Of a stretch of DNA of 64,000 nt, positions 1 through 7,955 are shown piece after piece. The notes below the pieces were generated by a model that saw only the letters and a list, made by a program, of their open reading frames with translations, ran no database searches and was not told the DNA's origin. The stretch lies in the NCBI RefSeq assembly GCF_010499245.1, contig NZ_JAAGOW010000001.1:1488001-1552000 (forward strand). Reading direction: 5' to 3'. Source of the DNA: Variovorax sp. WS11. GTDB taxonomy: Bacteria; Pseudomonadota; Gammaproteobacteria; Burkholderiales; Burkholderiaceae_C. The position numbers were made by a program, and so were the translations under genes. The stretch's first letter is position 1; the number at the start of each line of letters is the position of its first letter.

Positions 1-702
1 CCGATCGGAGAGAAACGTGTCGGCCGCGGTGACGTACTGTTCCCAACCTGGCATCCGCGAGAAGTACATATCAGGCGACAAGTACAGGTTGGTACGGCGA
101 AAGGCGATGTGGAGGATCTCGGTGACCCATGGCCAGCCACCATGTGCGACGACAACCTTGAGGTTTGGAAAGTCTGCAAGGACACGGTCCGTACGGATGG
201 GATCGGAATAGCTCAAGTCCGGCCCCGCGGTCCCGCCCACCATCATGATCACGGGGACCTGACGGTCTTCGCAATGGGCGTAGATGGGATAGAGCCGCCG
301 GTCGTCTGCATACATCGGAATAGGATATGAACCAGGTTCGATGTTGATCAGCTTAAAGCCCGCTTCCAGCGCTTCGTCGATCGTCTTACAGGCACCGATT
401 CTCGACGTCGGGTCGATGGATGCCGCTCCAATAAATCGGTTGGGGTGCTCCTGGACGATCCTCCGCACGTGCTCATTCGGAACGCTGCCCAAGGTTCCGG
501 CGAGACGCCCCACGACCACCCCGCGATCGACCTTGGATTGGTCCATCTCCTGAAGGAGCAGTTCCATGGATTGCTTCTGCGCGGCAATCGACGGTTCGAA
601 GCCGACGGCTCTAGTGAAGCCATCGCGGCGCTCCCCCGCGGAGTACATAAGGGTCTCGCGAAATCCGCCCACCGGCGGACGGATCCGAAAATCAATGATC
701 AT
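1..702 (-). CDS. PF04909-type amidohydrolase, C-terminus cut by window edge
   Basis: The frame stays open from an ATG at 702 to the left edge, giving 234 residues without the C-terminus. The protein starts MIIDFRIRPP and contains an HGGWPWV motif near residue 200, both typical of the amidohydrolase_2 TIM-barrel family, which includes decarboxylases and lactonases. The usual HxH metal pair after the first beta strand is replaced by RxR, so the metal site may be reduced or different. It is the last visible gene of the minus-strand catabolic set, 43 bp downstream of the hydratase beta subunit. The substrate cannot be told. A lactone or carboxylate hydrolysis or decarboxylation step in the same pathway is an inference. 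Confidence 0.75.
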   Translation of the reverse strand, partial: MIIDFRIRPPVGGFRETLMYSAGERRDGFTRAVGFEPSIAAQKQSMELLLQEMDQSKVDRGVVVGRLAGTLGSVPNEHVRRIVQEHPNRFIGAASIDPTSRIGACKTIDEALEAGFKLINIEPGSYPIPMYADDRRLYPIYAHCEDRQVPVIMMVGGTAGPDLSYSDPIRTDRVLADFPNLKVVVAHGGWPWVTEILHIAFRRTNLYLSPDMYFSRMPGWEQYVTAADTFLSDR

Positions 703-745
703 GCTGTGAGTTCCGAGATTGCTGAAGTGCGTCGTACGGAGCCGT

Positions 746-1432
746 CTACATCACTTCATTGCGGCGGTCATCCGTCTCGCCATATCGATGAAGCGCTGGC
801 GGTTTGAGACCGGCATACAGCTTCTCGATTCCGGCGTTGATTACCTCGCCGTGCTGCGCGAACAACGAGTTGCCCTGAAGGTCGCTCTCGACGATGAACG
901 GCCCAAAGTTCTCGACTTCGAACAACCACATCGCTTGTGCAATGCCAAGCTCATCCAGCCAGAAGACGTCACGTACTCGCTTGATTCCACGGCCCAGCAA
1001 CGCACCCGTTCCGTATCCTACGGTGGTGAGATAGATGGCCCCGCCCGGCGCCAGGATCTTCTTGTAGTCCTCAGCAGGCATCCCGCCCTTGCCGATCAGG
1101 ATACGCGCGCCTGTGCGCTCGAGCCAACCCGGAATCCACTTCGAGAAGCGGAAGCTTGCGGTGGCGGTCACAGCACCGACGTTGTAGCCTCCCTGGTCGT
1201 TTGGTGCGGCCGCTGGAGAACAATGGAAGTTGACGTTGCTTATGGATCTCAGATCCAGCGGAAGAGGAACGTCGTTCTCAAGCACCTTTTTGTAAACACC
1301 TTCACGCGCCGTGTAGACCACGCCGTTGAGGTAGACCGCGGAACCAAGCTCGAGCTTCGAGATGTCTTCCGTTGTCGCGGGCAGGTTGAGATGAAACACC
1401 TTGATTTCATCAGTTTCGTTGTTGTCTACCAT
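746..1432 (-). CDS. class I fumarase / L(+)-tartrate dehydratase-like beta subunit
   Basis: The 228-residue protein matches the Fumerase_C (beta) half of Fe-S dependent hydro-lyases. Recognisable parts are the N-terminal region of the LNLPATTEDISKLELG type and the GKGGM and YLTTVGYGTG segments. The ATG at 1432 overlaps the alpha-subunit stop codon (ATGGTAG), so translation is coupled. An upstream in-frame start at 1468 lies inside the alpha gene and is less likely. In two-subunit enzymes such as TtdAB, beta carries part of the substrate site and alpha carries the [4Fe-4S] cluster. Because alpha is interrupted here by an insertion sequence, the enzyme is probably inactive in this strain unless another alpha exists. 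The exact hydroxyacid substrate is unknown. Confidence 0.85.
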   Translation of the reverse strand: MVDNNETDEIKVFHLNLPATTEDISKLELGSAVYLNGVVYTAREGVYKKVLENDVPLPLDLRSISNVNFHCSPAAAPNDQGGYNVGAVTATASFRFSKWIPGWLERTGARILIGKGGMPAEDYKKILAPGGAIYLTTVGYGTGALLGRGIKRVRDVFWLDELGIAQAMWLFEVENFGPFIVESDLQGNSLFAQHGEVINAGIEKLYAGLKPPALHRYGETDDRRNEVM

Positions 1433-2273
1433 TCGACTGTCTCCCGACGCATATAGGGTGTGAACCACAGAGGATCGGTGCGGTACTCGATCTTGCCGTT
1501 CGGATGGATGCGCGCCGTGGCCCGGCGCGACGACAGGCAGAACGTATGAATACTGATCGGCATGCCCCCGGTGTGGGTGTAGCCGACCTCGATGTGGCAG
1601 TCGACCACCATGGAGGAGCCAACGAAACCCATGGCGCCCATGCCAATCGAGTTTCCAAGTTTCTTCAACTCAAGCTCCAACTCGGCAATCTTCGGATCTG
1701 GGTTCCGGTCGCCAACTATGCGCAGGCAGGCGGCTTGCTTGCCCAGCTGCATGCAAGTGTCCTTGGATCCTCCGAGACCGATGCCGACTATCGCTGGCTG
1801 ACAGGCAAGGCCGCGTTTACCGAAGGCGATCAGCGTGTCGAGCACAAAGCGCTTTATGCCGTCGATACCATCTCCTGGAAACAGCATGCGGTAGTCGGTG
1901 CCAAACAATCCACCTTTGTGGACAGTGGTGATGTCGATCCAGTCGGCATCGGGCTCGAATGAATACTCGATCTCGGGCGCGTTGATGCCCACATTGTTGT
2001 TGTGGTCCGTGCGCCAAAGAGGATGAACCCGATTCGGACGCAATGGGACAAGTTGGGTCGCGTCGGACGTTGCTTTTCGCAGGGCGTGTTCAACGGCGAC
2101 GAATCCCGATTCGACCGAGGCATCGTTGCCGACCTTGACGTAGTAGCGGGGCAGGCCGGTATCTGCGCACATTGGGCGTCGGTCTTCATCGGCGGCCTCC
2201 CAGTTGTCCTGCATCGCATGGATGACGAAGCGCGGCAGCTTGCCTGTCTCCGTCTTCTGGGCTTCCTTAATGC
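1426..2273 (-). pseudogene. class I fumarase / tartrate dehydratase-like alpha subunit, C-terminal part, split by IS
   Basis: This is the larger fragment (about 282 residues) of the Fumerase N-terminal family alpha subunit. It contains the CADTGLPRYYVK stretch with a probable cluster cysteine, a GIGLGGSKD motif, a third conserved region around GAMGFVGSS, and the family's usual C-terminus. Its reading frame runs on upstream only into insertion-sequence DNA. The missing first 33 residues lie at 3796-3893, on the other side of the element. Removing the element and one copy of the 10-bp duplication restores one continuous frame, reading KNGIKEAQK across the junction. The gene is therefore broken by transposition and not by gradual decay; the remainder looks intact. 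Confidence 0.88.
2264..2273. repeat. target site duplication, left copy
   Basis: TCCTTAATGC directly abuts the left end of the IS4-family element. An identical copy follows the right end at 3796-3805. Ten base pairs is within the range known for IS4-family elements. The perfect match argues for one recent insertion event. Confidence 0.93.
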
Positions 2274-2291
2274 GAATGGCACTTACTTTGG
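2274..2291. repeat. IS4-family terminal inverted repeat, left
   Basis: GAATGGCACTTACTTTGG, the outer 18 bp of the element. It matches the reverse complement of 3778-3795 without mismatch. Confidence 0.92.
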
Positions 2292-2361
2292 GCCGCTGAG
2301 CCGTCGGCGAGGCGTAAGTGCTTGATTGCAAAGGGAGGGTGGCTGACCCTGGATCGATAGG

Positions 2362-3786
2362 ATGGTTGGTTACGAAGCATCCAAACCATCTCACCAAAGG
2401 CCAGCCAGCATGGATCGTAAAGCCCGAAGCGATTTGCATCAACGCCGCAGAGGCATTCAACGGCGGGCACGCACGACCGAGGCGGTGGAGTTCTTCAACA
2501 TCCTGACGAGCCCGCAGTTGCTCGAGACGACCGAAGCGCTGCTGCCCGAGCATCGCGAGCGGCTGTATCCGCCGACGGTGACGCTGTCGATGTTCATGCG
2601 CCAGACGCTGGAGGCCGATGGCTCATGCCAGAAGGCGGTCAATGGCTGGGCGGCGCAGCGCGCGGCCGACGGGTTGAGCGCGTGCAGCGTTCGCACGGGC
2701 GCGTATTGCAAGGCTCGCCAGCGCTTGCCCTTGGAGATGGTCACGGCGCTCACACAGCAAACGGGGCGCGAGCTGAGCGCAAAGGCGTTGGCGCCCTGGA
2801 AGTGGCGAGGCCGCGCGGTCAAGTTGGTGGACGGCACGGGCCTGTCGATGCCCGACACGCCCGAGAACCAGGCGGTGTATCCGCAGCCCAGCACGCAGGC
2901 ACCGGGCGTGGGCTTCCCGCTGGCGCGGCTGGTGGCGGTGATCTGCCTGGCCACTGGAGCAGCCCTGGACGCGGCGATTGGCCCGTACAGCGGCAAGGGC
3001 AGCGGAGAACTCGCGCTGGTGCGCCGCCTGCTCGAAGGCTTTGGCGCGGGCGATGTGATGCTCGCCGACGCGCTGTACTGCAACTACTTCCTGATCGCCG
3101 CGCTGCTGGACAAGGGCGTGGACGTCGTGTTCGAGCAGCACGGAGCGCGGATCACGGACTTCCGCCGCGGCCAGCAGTTGGGCACGCGCGATCACATCGT
3201 GTGCTGGCCCAGGCCGGCGCGTCCCGAGTGGATGACACACGAGCAGTACGCGCGCGTGCCCGAGGACATCATGCTGCGCGAAGCCAAGGTGGGCCACCAG
3301 GTGCTGGTCACCACGCTGCTGGAGCCTCGAGAGGTGAGCAAGAGTGATCTGTCGGCGCTCTACGCACGCCGCTGGAACGTCGAGCTGGACCTGCGAAACC
3401 TCAAGACCACCACGGGCATGGAGGTGCTGAGCTGCCAGACGCCGCAGATGAACGAGAAACAGATGTGGGTGCACCTGCTGGCCTACAACGTGATCCGGCT
3501 GCTGATGGCGCAGGCCGCTTGCAAGGCCGGCGTCGATCCGCGCGGCCTGAGCTTCAAACACACGGTGCAACTATGGACGGAGTGGACCACGCGCGGACTA
3601 TGCGCCGCGAAGGACAACCAGCGGCTGTTCGCATTGATCGCTCAATCCAAAGTCGGCCACCGCCCAGGGCGCATCGAGCCGCGAATGCGAAAGCGACGGC
3701 CCAAACCGTACCCATGGCTGAAGACGCCGCGCGAGCAGGCCCGTCGACATGTGCAGCGACACGGTCACGCGTGCAGGCCAAAGTAA
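2362..3786 (+). CDS. IS4-family DDE transposase
   Basis: The 474-residue protein cuts and joins the ends of the surrounding element. Catalytic residues are visible as D157 (in LVDGTG), D236 (in MLADALY) and E341. E341 sits in a textbook Y-(2)-R-(3)-E-(6)-K signature (Y334, R337, E341, K348) that defines IS4-family transposases. The long beta-strand insertion between the second D and E is present. An alternative start at 2410 would remove 16 residues that do not look conserved. Codon use is strongly GC-biased compared with the interrupted gene. No frameshift is seen, so the protein is probably functional. Confidence 0.93.
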   Translation: MVGYEASKPSHQRPASMDRKARSDLHQRRRGIQRRARTTEAVEFFNILTSPQLLETTEALLPEHRERLYPPTVTLSMFMRQTLEADGSCQKAVNGWAAQRAADGLSACSVRTGAYCKARQRLPLEMVTALTQQTGRELSAKALAPWKWRGRAVKLVDGTGLSMPDTPENQAVYPQPSTQAPGVGFPLARLVAVICLATGAALDAAIGPYSGKGSGELALVRRLLEGFGAGDVMLADALYCNYFLIAALLDKGVDVVFEQHGARITDFRRGQQLGTRDHIVCWPRPARPEWMTHEQYARVPEDIMLREAKVGHQVLVTTLLEPREVSKSDLSALYARRWNVELDLRNLKTTTGMEVLSCQTPQMNEKQMWVHLLAYNVIRLLMAQAACKAGVDPRGLSFKHTVQLWTEWTTRGLCAAKDNQRLFALIAQSKVGHRPGRIEPRMRKRRPKPYPWLKTPREQARRHVQRHGHACRPK

Positions 3787-3795
3787 GTGCCATTC
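3778..3795. repeat. IS4-family terminal inverted repeat, right
   Basis: CCAAAGTAAGTGCCATTC is the reverse complement of the left repeat. The transposase TAA stop (3784-3786) lies within it. Confidence 0.92.
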
Positions 3796-3805
3796 TCCTT
3801 AATGC
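3796..3805. repeat. target site duplication, right copy
   Basis: TCCTTAATGC is identical to 2264-2273 and follows the right end of the element directly. Confidence 0.93.
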
Positions 3806-3893
3806 CATTCTTGTAGTCGACTGGAATCTCGATCGCAGCTCGCTTCATGATTTCCAGTGCGGCTTCGCTTACCTTCTGGATGGGTATCTTCAT
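3796..3893 (-). pseudogene. fumarase/tartrate dehydratase-like alpha subunit, N-terminal fragment
   Basis: An ATG at 3893 with an AAGGA ribosome binding site about 10 nt upstream begins the peptide MKIPIQKVSEAALEIMKRAA. This is the usual N-terminus of class I fumarase/tartrate dehydratase alpha subunits. After 32 codons the frame runs into the insertion sequence and ends a few residues later in its terminal repeat. The rest of the gene is at 1426-2273. The intact start region suggests that transcription and translation of the operon still begin here and then stop early. Confidence 0.88.
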
Positions 3894-3995
3894 CGTGAGG
3901 ATCCTTGTGCTCGTTTGTTCTGCGGGCCGGCTTGGCCGGCGATGAGAGGAGTTCTCGGTCAATCTGGTCGTTTAGAGGTTCGATTACACGCTGCC

Positions 3996-5513
3996 CTACT
4001 TCGCCGTCGGCATCACGAATTCGGCGCCCTTGGGCGTGCTCTCGGGCCAGCGCTGCATGATCGACTTCTGCTTGGTGTAGAAGCGCACGCCCTCTTCGCC
4101 GTAGGCGTGCATGTCGCCGAACAGGCTCTTCTTCCAGCCGCCGAAGCCGTGCCAGGCCATCGGCACAGGGATCGGCACGTTGATGCCCACCATGCCGACC
4201 TGCACGCGGCGCGAGAACTCGCGCGCCACGTTGCCGTCGCGCGTGAAGCAGGCCACGCCATTGCCGAACTCGTGCGCGTTGACCAGCTCCACCGCTTCCT
4301 TGAGGTCGGGCACGCGCACGCAGGAGAGCACCGGGCCGAAGATCTCTTCCTTGTAGATGCGCATCTCGGGCGTGACGTGGTCGAACAGTGTGCCGCCCAT
4401 CCAGAAGCCGCCGGTGCAGCCGTCGCCCACCTGACTGGCATCGAAGCGGCGGCCGTCGACCAGCAGCTTCGCGCCTTCCTTCTCGCCCTGCGCGATGTAG
4501 CCGGTGATGCGCTCGTGCGCCGCGCGCGTGACGATCGGGCCCATCTCGGCCGCGAGGTTTTCGCCGTCGAGCACCTTGAGCGTCTTCGCGCGTTCGATCA
4601 GCTTCGGCATGATCTTGTCGGCCGCGTCGCCCACCAGCACCGCCACGCTGATCGCCATGCAGCGCTCGCCGGCGGAGCCGTAGCCGGCGCCGATCAGCGC
4701 GTCCACCGTCTGGTCGATGTCGGCATCGGGCATCACCACCATGTGGTTCTTGGCGCCGCCCAGCGCCTGCACCCGCTTGCCGTGGCGCGCACCGGTCTCG
4801 TAGATGTAGTTGGCGATCGGCGTCGAGCCGACGAAGCTGATGGCCTTGACGTCGGGATGCTCGATCAGCGCGTCGACCGCTTCCTTGTCGCCCTGCACGA
4901 CGTTGAACACGCCATCGGGCAGGCCTGCCTCCTTCAGCAGCTCCGCCATGCGCAGCGAGGGGCTCGGATCGGTCGGGCTGGGCTTGAGCACGAAGGTATT
5001 GCCGGCCGCGATGGCGACCGGGAACATCCACATCGGCACCATCACCGGGAAGTTGAAGGGCGTGATGCCGGCCACCACGCCGAGCGGCTGGCGCAAGGTC
5101 CAGTTGTCGATGCCGGTGGAGACCTGGTCGGTGTAGTCGCCCTTGAGCAGCTGCGGGATGCCGCAGGCGAACTCGACGATGTCGATGCCGCGCGCGACCT
5201 CGCCCTGCGCGTCAGTGAAGACCTTGCCGTGCTCGGCGGTGATCAGGTGGGCGAGCTCGTCCCTGTGTTTGTTCAGCAGCCCCCAATACTTAAACATCAC
5301 CCGGGCGCGGCGGATTGGCGGCGTATCCGCCCAACCTGGAAACGCGGCCTGCGCAGCGGCTACCGCTTCGCACACCTCGGCGGCGCTTGCCAGCCCGACC
5401 GCGCCGGTCACCATGCCCGCGGCTGGGTTGGTCACGTCCTGCGCACGGCCAGAGGTGTTGGCGACAATGTGGCCGTTAATGAAGTGGCCGATTGGTGTTT
5501 TGGTTACTTGCAT
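3996..5513 (-). CDS. mmsA: methylmalonate-semialdehyde dehydrogenase (CoA-acylating)
   Basis: The 505-residue aldehyde dehydrogenase superfamily enzyme converts methylmalonate semialdehyde (or malonate semialdehyde) with CoA and NAD to propionyl-CoA (or acetyl-CoA) and CO2. The MmsA-type signatures are [17 protein letters not shown], a catalytic cysteine in GSAGERCMA, and the end region KSIMQRWP. The length fits the family. The start at 5513 gives the family's normal N-terminus; an in-frame ATG at 5564 is possible. Codon use is odd: from the 3' end to about 5260 nearly every codon ends in G or C, while the first 80 or so codons are mixed like the neighbours. That pattern suggests a recombination junction inside the gene. 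It lies between the hydratase genes and dmpG on the same strand. Confidence 0.93.
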   Translation of the reverse strand: MQVTKTPIGHFINGHIVANTSGRAQDVTNPAAGMVTGAVGLASAAEVCEAVAAAQAAFPGWADTPPIRRARVMFKYWGLLNKHRDELAHLITAEHGKVFTDAQGEVARGIDIVEFACGIPQLLKGDYTDQVSTGIDNWTLRQPLGVVAGITPFNFPVMVPMWMFPVAIAAGNTFVLKPSPTDPSPSLRMAELLKEAGLPDGVFNVVQGDKEAVDALIEHPDVKAISFVGSTPIANYIYETGARHGKRVQALGGAKNHMVVMPDADIDQTVDALIGAGYGSAGERCMAISVAVLVGDAADKIMPKLIERAKTLKVLDGENLAAEMGPIVTRAAHERITGYIAQGEKEGAKLLVDGRRFDASQVGDGCTGGFWMGGTLFDHVTPEMRIYKEEIFGPVLSCVRVPDLKEAVELVNAHEFGNGVACFTRDGNVAREFSRRVQVGMVGINVPIPVPMAWHGFGGWKKSLFGDMHAYGEEGVRFYTKQKSIMQRWPESTPKGAEFVMPTAK

Positions 5514-6011
5514 AGCGATCTGGTGGGTGTCTAAAGTGGCTTGCTTGCGGGGAACATGGCGCATCTCGCCTCGCGCCGCTCTGGGGTGAATGGTTCTGAA
5601 TAGTGGAACAGCTTGCCGACAGCGTTTCGACGAAACGGATTCGAATGGGTGTTGAACTGGCAGCTACAACTTCGATGCAGGCCCATCAAAGATCAAGCCG
5701 AACTCCGCCGTGCAGGCAACAAACTGGAAGTTCTCAAGAAGCTGAGAGCGATGCAGCACCCCCCAGCTCTTCAATCTGTCAGACAAGGAGAAGGCGATAC
5801 GAAATATGAGGAGTGCCATATCTATTCCCCTAAGCAGCCAGATATGGCGACGCGCGGACCCTTCGACCGGGATGGACGAGAAGAAGACTCTGGTGACTTG
5901 CGAAACGCTTGGCCTCTGGAGAGCCAAGACAAATATGCGTCCGACTGGGTGCGCCGGGCGGGAAAGGACCCCAGCAGGGAACCCGGTGAGCGAAGGCCAA
6001 CGCGTCCATAG
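5514..6011. other. gap without recognised gene; contains a 9-bp dyad
   Basis: About 500 bp between dmpG and mmsA. Short frames exist on both strands, but none resembles a known protein or has a convincing start. A perfect inverted repeat GCCATATCT (5815-5823) and AGATATGGC (5840-5848), separated by 16 bp, lies in it. It has no T-run, so it looks more like an operator-type dyad than a terminator. The size of the gap suggests mmsA has its own promoter. Confidence 0.4.
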
Positions 6012-7028
6012 CTACGCCGCCTTTCTCGACAACAGCGCCAGACGCTGCGCTTCCTCGACAACGACGTCCTCTTGAGCAGCGACGACCTTGCGTTCCCCCA
6101 GGCGCAACACCAGTTCCCGCGGGTCGCAGCCGTACTGCTCTGCAGCATGCTTGACCGGATAGGCGTAGCCACCATAGACATTCGCATATCCCATAAGCAG
6201 CGAATTGTTGTCGATGACCGGCATAGGCTGAGGCGCCACTTGATGGGCAAAGACGTCTGCAGCGTCCATGATCCCGAATATGTCAGCGTTGACCTTGTGT
6301 CCCGCACGCTTGAGCGCCGTGATGGCAACTTCGGTCTGGGCGTTGCCTGCGCCACCGCCAAAACCCTTCAGGCTTCCGTCGATGAATGTCGCGCCTTCGT
6401 CCACTGCAGCCAGGATATTTCCTATCGCAAGGCCGAGGTTGTTGTGCGGGTGGAATCCGATCGGGACCTGAATCGCATTTCGAACGGCGCTGACTCTTTG
6501 CGCTACCTCCTTCGGCACAAGATGGCCTTGCGACTCCGCAAGGTTCACGTAGTCGGCACCATAGGACTCCAGTTTGCGCGCCTCCTCTGCAAGCTTCTCC
6601 GGCGAGGCCATGCCCGCAGAGATGAGGTAGCCGACTGTGAACATACCGAGATCTTTGGCCCTCTTGATATGCTGTTCAGTAACATCGGCTTCGGTGCAGT
6701 GCGTCGCAATGCGGGCCACTTTTACGCCGACTTCTGCAGCCATCTCGAGATCCGCGAACAAGCCAAAGCCAGGCAGCATCAGTATGGCCACTTTTGCACG
6801 ACGCGCACTGCGACATGCGGCCTCGAGCAGTTGGCGATCGGTCGCAGGAGCCTTCCCGACGTGAAGGGAACTCCCCCCGAGACCGTCCCCATGCCCCACC
6901 TCAATGATGTCAACGCCCGCCGCGTCGAGCGCCGCGGCAGTCGCCTCAACAATCTGCGGAGTGAATTGATGCCGGAACGTATGATTGCCATCGCGCAACG
7001 TAACATCGACGAAAGTGATACTTGTCAT
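6012..7028 (-). CDS. dmpG: 4-hydroxy-2-oxovalerate aldolase
   Basis: The 338-residue DRE-TIM metallolyase cleaves 4-hydroxy-2-oxovalerate into pyruvate and acetaldehyde. The N-terminal TLRDGNH motif supplies the catalytic arginine and metal-binding aspartate. The HPHNNLGLA motif supplies the two metal-binding histidines. The length agrees with DmpG/MhpE/BphI. The ATG at 7028 follows an AGGAA site about 7 nt upstream. It starts 10 bp after the end of dmpF, and in this family aldolase and dehydrogenase form a complex that channels acetaldehyde. No ring-cleavage dioxygenase or 2-oxopentenoate hydratase of the MhpD type is in the window, so the upstream part of the pathway is not the usual meta-cleavage set here. 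Confidence 0.95.
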   Translation of the reverse strand: MTSITFVDVTLRDGNHTFRHQFTPQIVEATAAALDAAGVDIIEVGHGDGLGGSSLHVGKAPATDRQLLEAACRSARRAKVAILMLPGFGLFADLEMAAEVGVKVARIATHCTEADVTEQHIKRAKDLGMFTVGYLISAGMASPEKLAEEARKLESYGADYVNLAESQGHLVPKEVAQRVSAVRNAIQVPIGFHPHNNLGLAIGNILAAVDEGATFIDGSLKGFGGGAGNAQTEVAITALKRAGHKVNADIFGIMDAADVFAHQVAPQPMPVIDNNSLLMGYANVYGGYAYPVKHAAEQYGCDPRELVLRLGERKVVAAQEDVVVEEAQRLALLSRKAA

Positions 7029-7037
7029 CGCGAATTC

Positions 7038-7913
7038 CTAGTTGATCGTTGCGCTGTAGTGTTCCGCGACAGCCACGGCCGCGGCATTGATGATGTCCAG
7101 ATTGCCTGAGTAAGTCGGCAGGAAGTCACCCGCACCCTCAACCTCGACGCCAATCATGAAGTGATCGCCGCGATCGAAAGGTTCGACAGTCAATCGATAC
7201 CCGGGTACATAGGCCTGCACTTGGCGAACCATGTCGAACACAGACTTTCTGACGGCCTCCGGTTCGGCGGCTCTTTCCAGCACGGTGTAGACAGTGTTCC
7301 TCATGATCACCGGCGGATCGGCAGGATTGATGACAACCAACGCCTTGCCTCGTGTTGCGCCACCGACCTGAGACAAGGCACGCTGCGTGGTCAACGTAAA
7401 CTCTTCGATGTTCTGTCGCGTGCCGGGGCCGATGCTGCGGCTGGAGACTGTCGCAACGATCTCCGCGTACTTCACCCCTGCTACCCGGGAAACGGCGAAA
7501 ACAATAGGAACCGTTGCCTGTGCAGCGCATGAGATCAAGTTCACGTTCATCGCGTCAAACCCGTCTGACATATTGACGCACGGTACGACGCTCGGGCCCA
7601 TCTTTGCCGGTGTGAGATCGATCGCGAAGATCCCGGCTTCCGCAAAACGAGGAGCATTCCCCTTGTGTGCGCGCGCCGATGTCGCGTCGAAGACGATGCG
7701 AACTCCCTTCTCCTCGAGAACAGCTTCAGCACCGTCTGTCGAAGTTCGGTGTCCGAGTTCCCGGGCTCGAGCAAGGCCTTCGGAGGAGGGATCGATTCCC
7801 GCCACCAATCGCAAGTCGAACATCGGGTTGCGGCGGATCTTGTACATCAGGTCCGAACCAATGTTTCCCGATCCGAGGATCGCGACCGGAATTGGCGTGT
7901 GCATGCTATTCAT
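7038..7913 (-). CDS. dmpF: acetaldehyde dehydrogenase (acetylating)
   Basis: The 291-residue enzyme oxidises acetaldehyde to acetyl-CoA with NAD and CoA. A Rossmann motif GSGNIGSDL is at residues 14-22, and the catalytic cysteine is C129 in the NLISCAAQ segment. Both are typical of DmpF/MhpF/BphJ, which are unrelated to classical aldehyde dehydrogenases. Its length is a little below the roughly 310 residues usual for the family. The start at 7913 has an AGAGGA site about 9 nt upstream. It pairs with the aldolase gene directly downstream. With the divergent oxygenase cluster in mind, a C2 aldehyde released by desulfonation could also be its substrate, but that is inference. Confidence 0.95.
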   Translation of the reverse strand: MNSMHTPIPVAILGSGNIGSDLMYKIRRNPMFDLRLVAGIDPSSEGLARARELGHRTSTDGAEAVLEEKGVRIVFDATSARAHKGNAPRFAEAGIFAIDLTPAKMGPSVVPCVNMSDGFDAMNVNLISCAAQATVPIVFAVSRVAGVKYAEIVATVSSRSIGPGTRQNIEEFTLTTQRALSQVGGATRGKALVVINPADPPVIMRNTVYTVLERAAEPEAVRKSVFDMVRQVQAYVPGYRLTVEPFDRGDHFMIGVEVEGAGDFLPTYSGNLDIINAAAVAVAEHYSATIN

Positions 7914-7955
7914 CGAGGCATCCTCTTCGTGGTATGGGCGTCGGTTGCTTCGCCA

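Larger units (their letters stand above)
2274..3795 (+). mobile_element. complete IS4-family insertion sequence, 1522 bp
   Basis: The element is bounded by perfect 18-bp terminal inverted repeats (GAATGGCACTTACTTTGG at the left end, its reverse complement at the right) and by a 10-bp direct target duplication. It encodes a single transposase on the plus strand, opposite to the disrupted hydratase alpha gene. About 88 bp separate the left end from the transposase start. The transposase stop codon lies inside the right terminal repeat. All parts needed for transposition seem present, so the copy may be active. I can see no second copy in this window. Confidence 0.93.

Noticed and set aside
2274..2553. 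Apparent N-terminal extension of the hydratase alpha subunit reading through the left end of the IS
   Set aside because: The extra residues are reverse-strand insertion-sequence DNA; the true N-terminus is at 3796-3893.
3465..5534. Long plus-strand open frame (about 690 codons) opposite mmsA
   Set aside because: It runs antisense to a clear mmsA, has arginine/histidine-rich low-information sequence and arises because GC-ending codons suppress stops in the opposite strand.
5613..6011. Plus-strand frame of 132 codons in the dmpG-mmsA gap
   Set aside because: No homology recognised, no ribosome site, and alternative frames on both strands are equally open.
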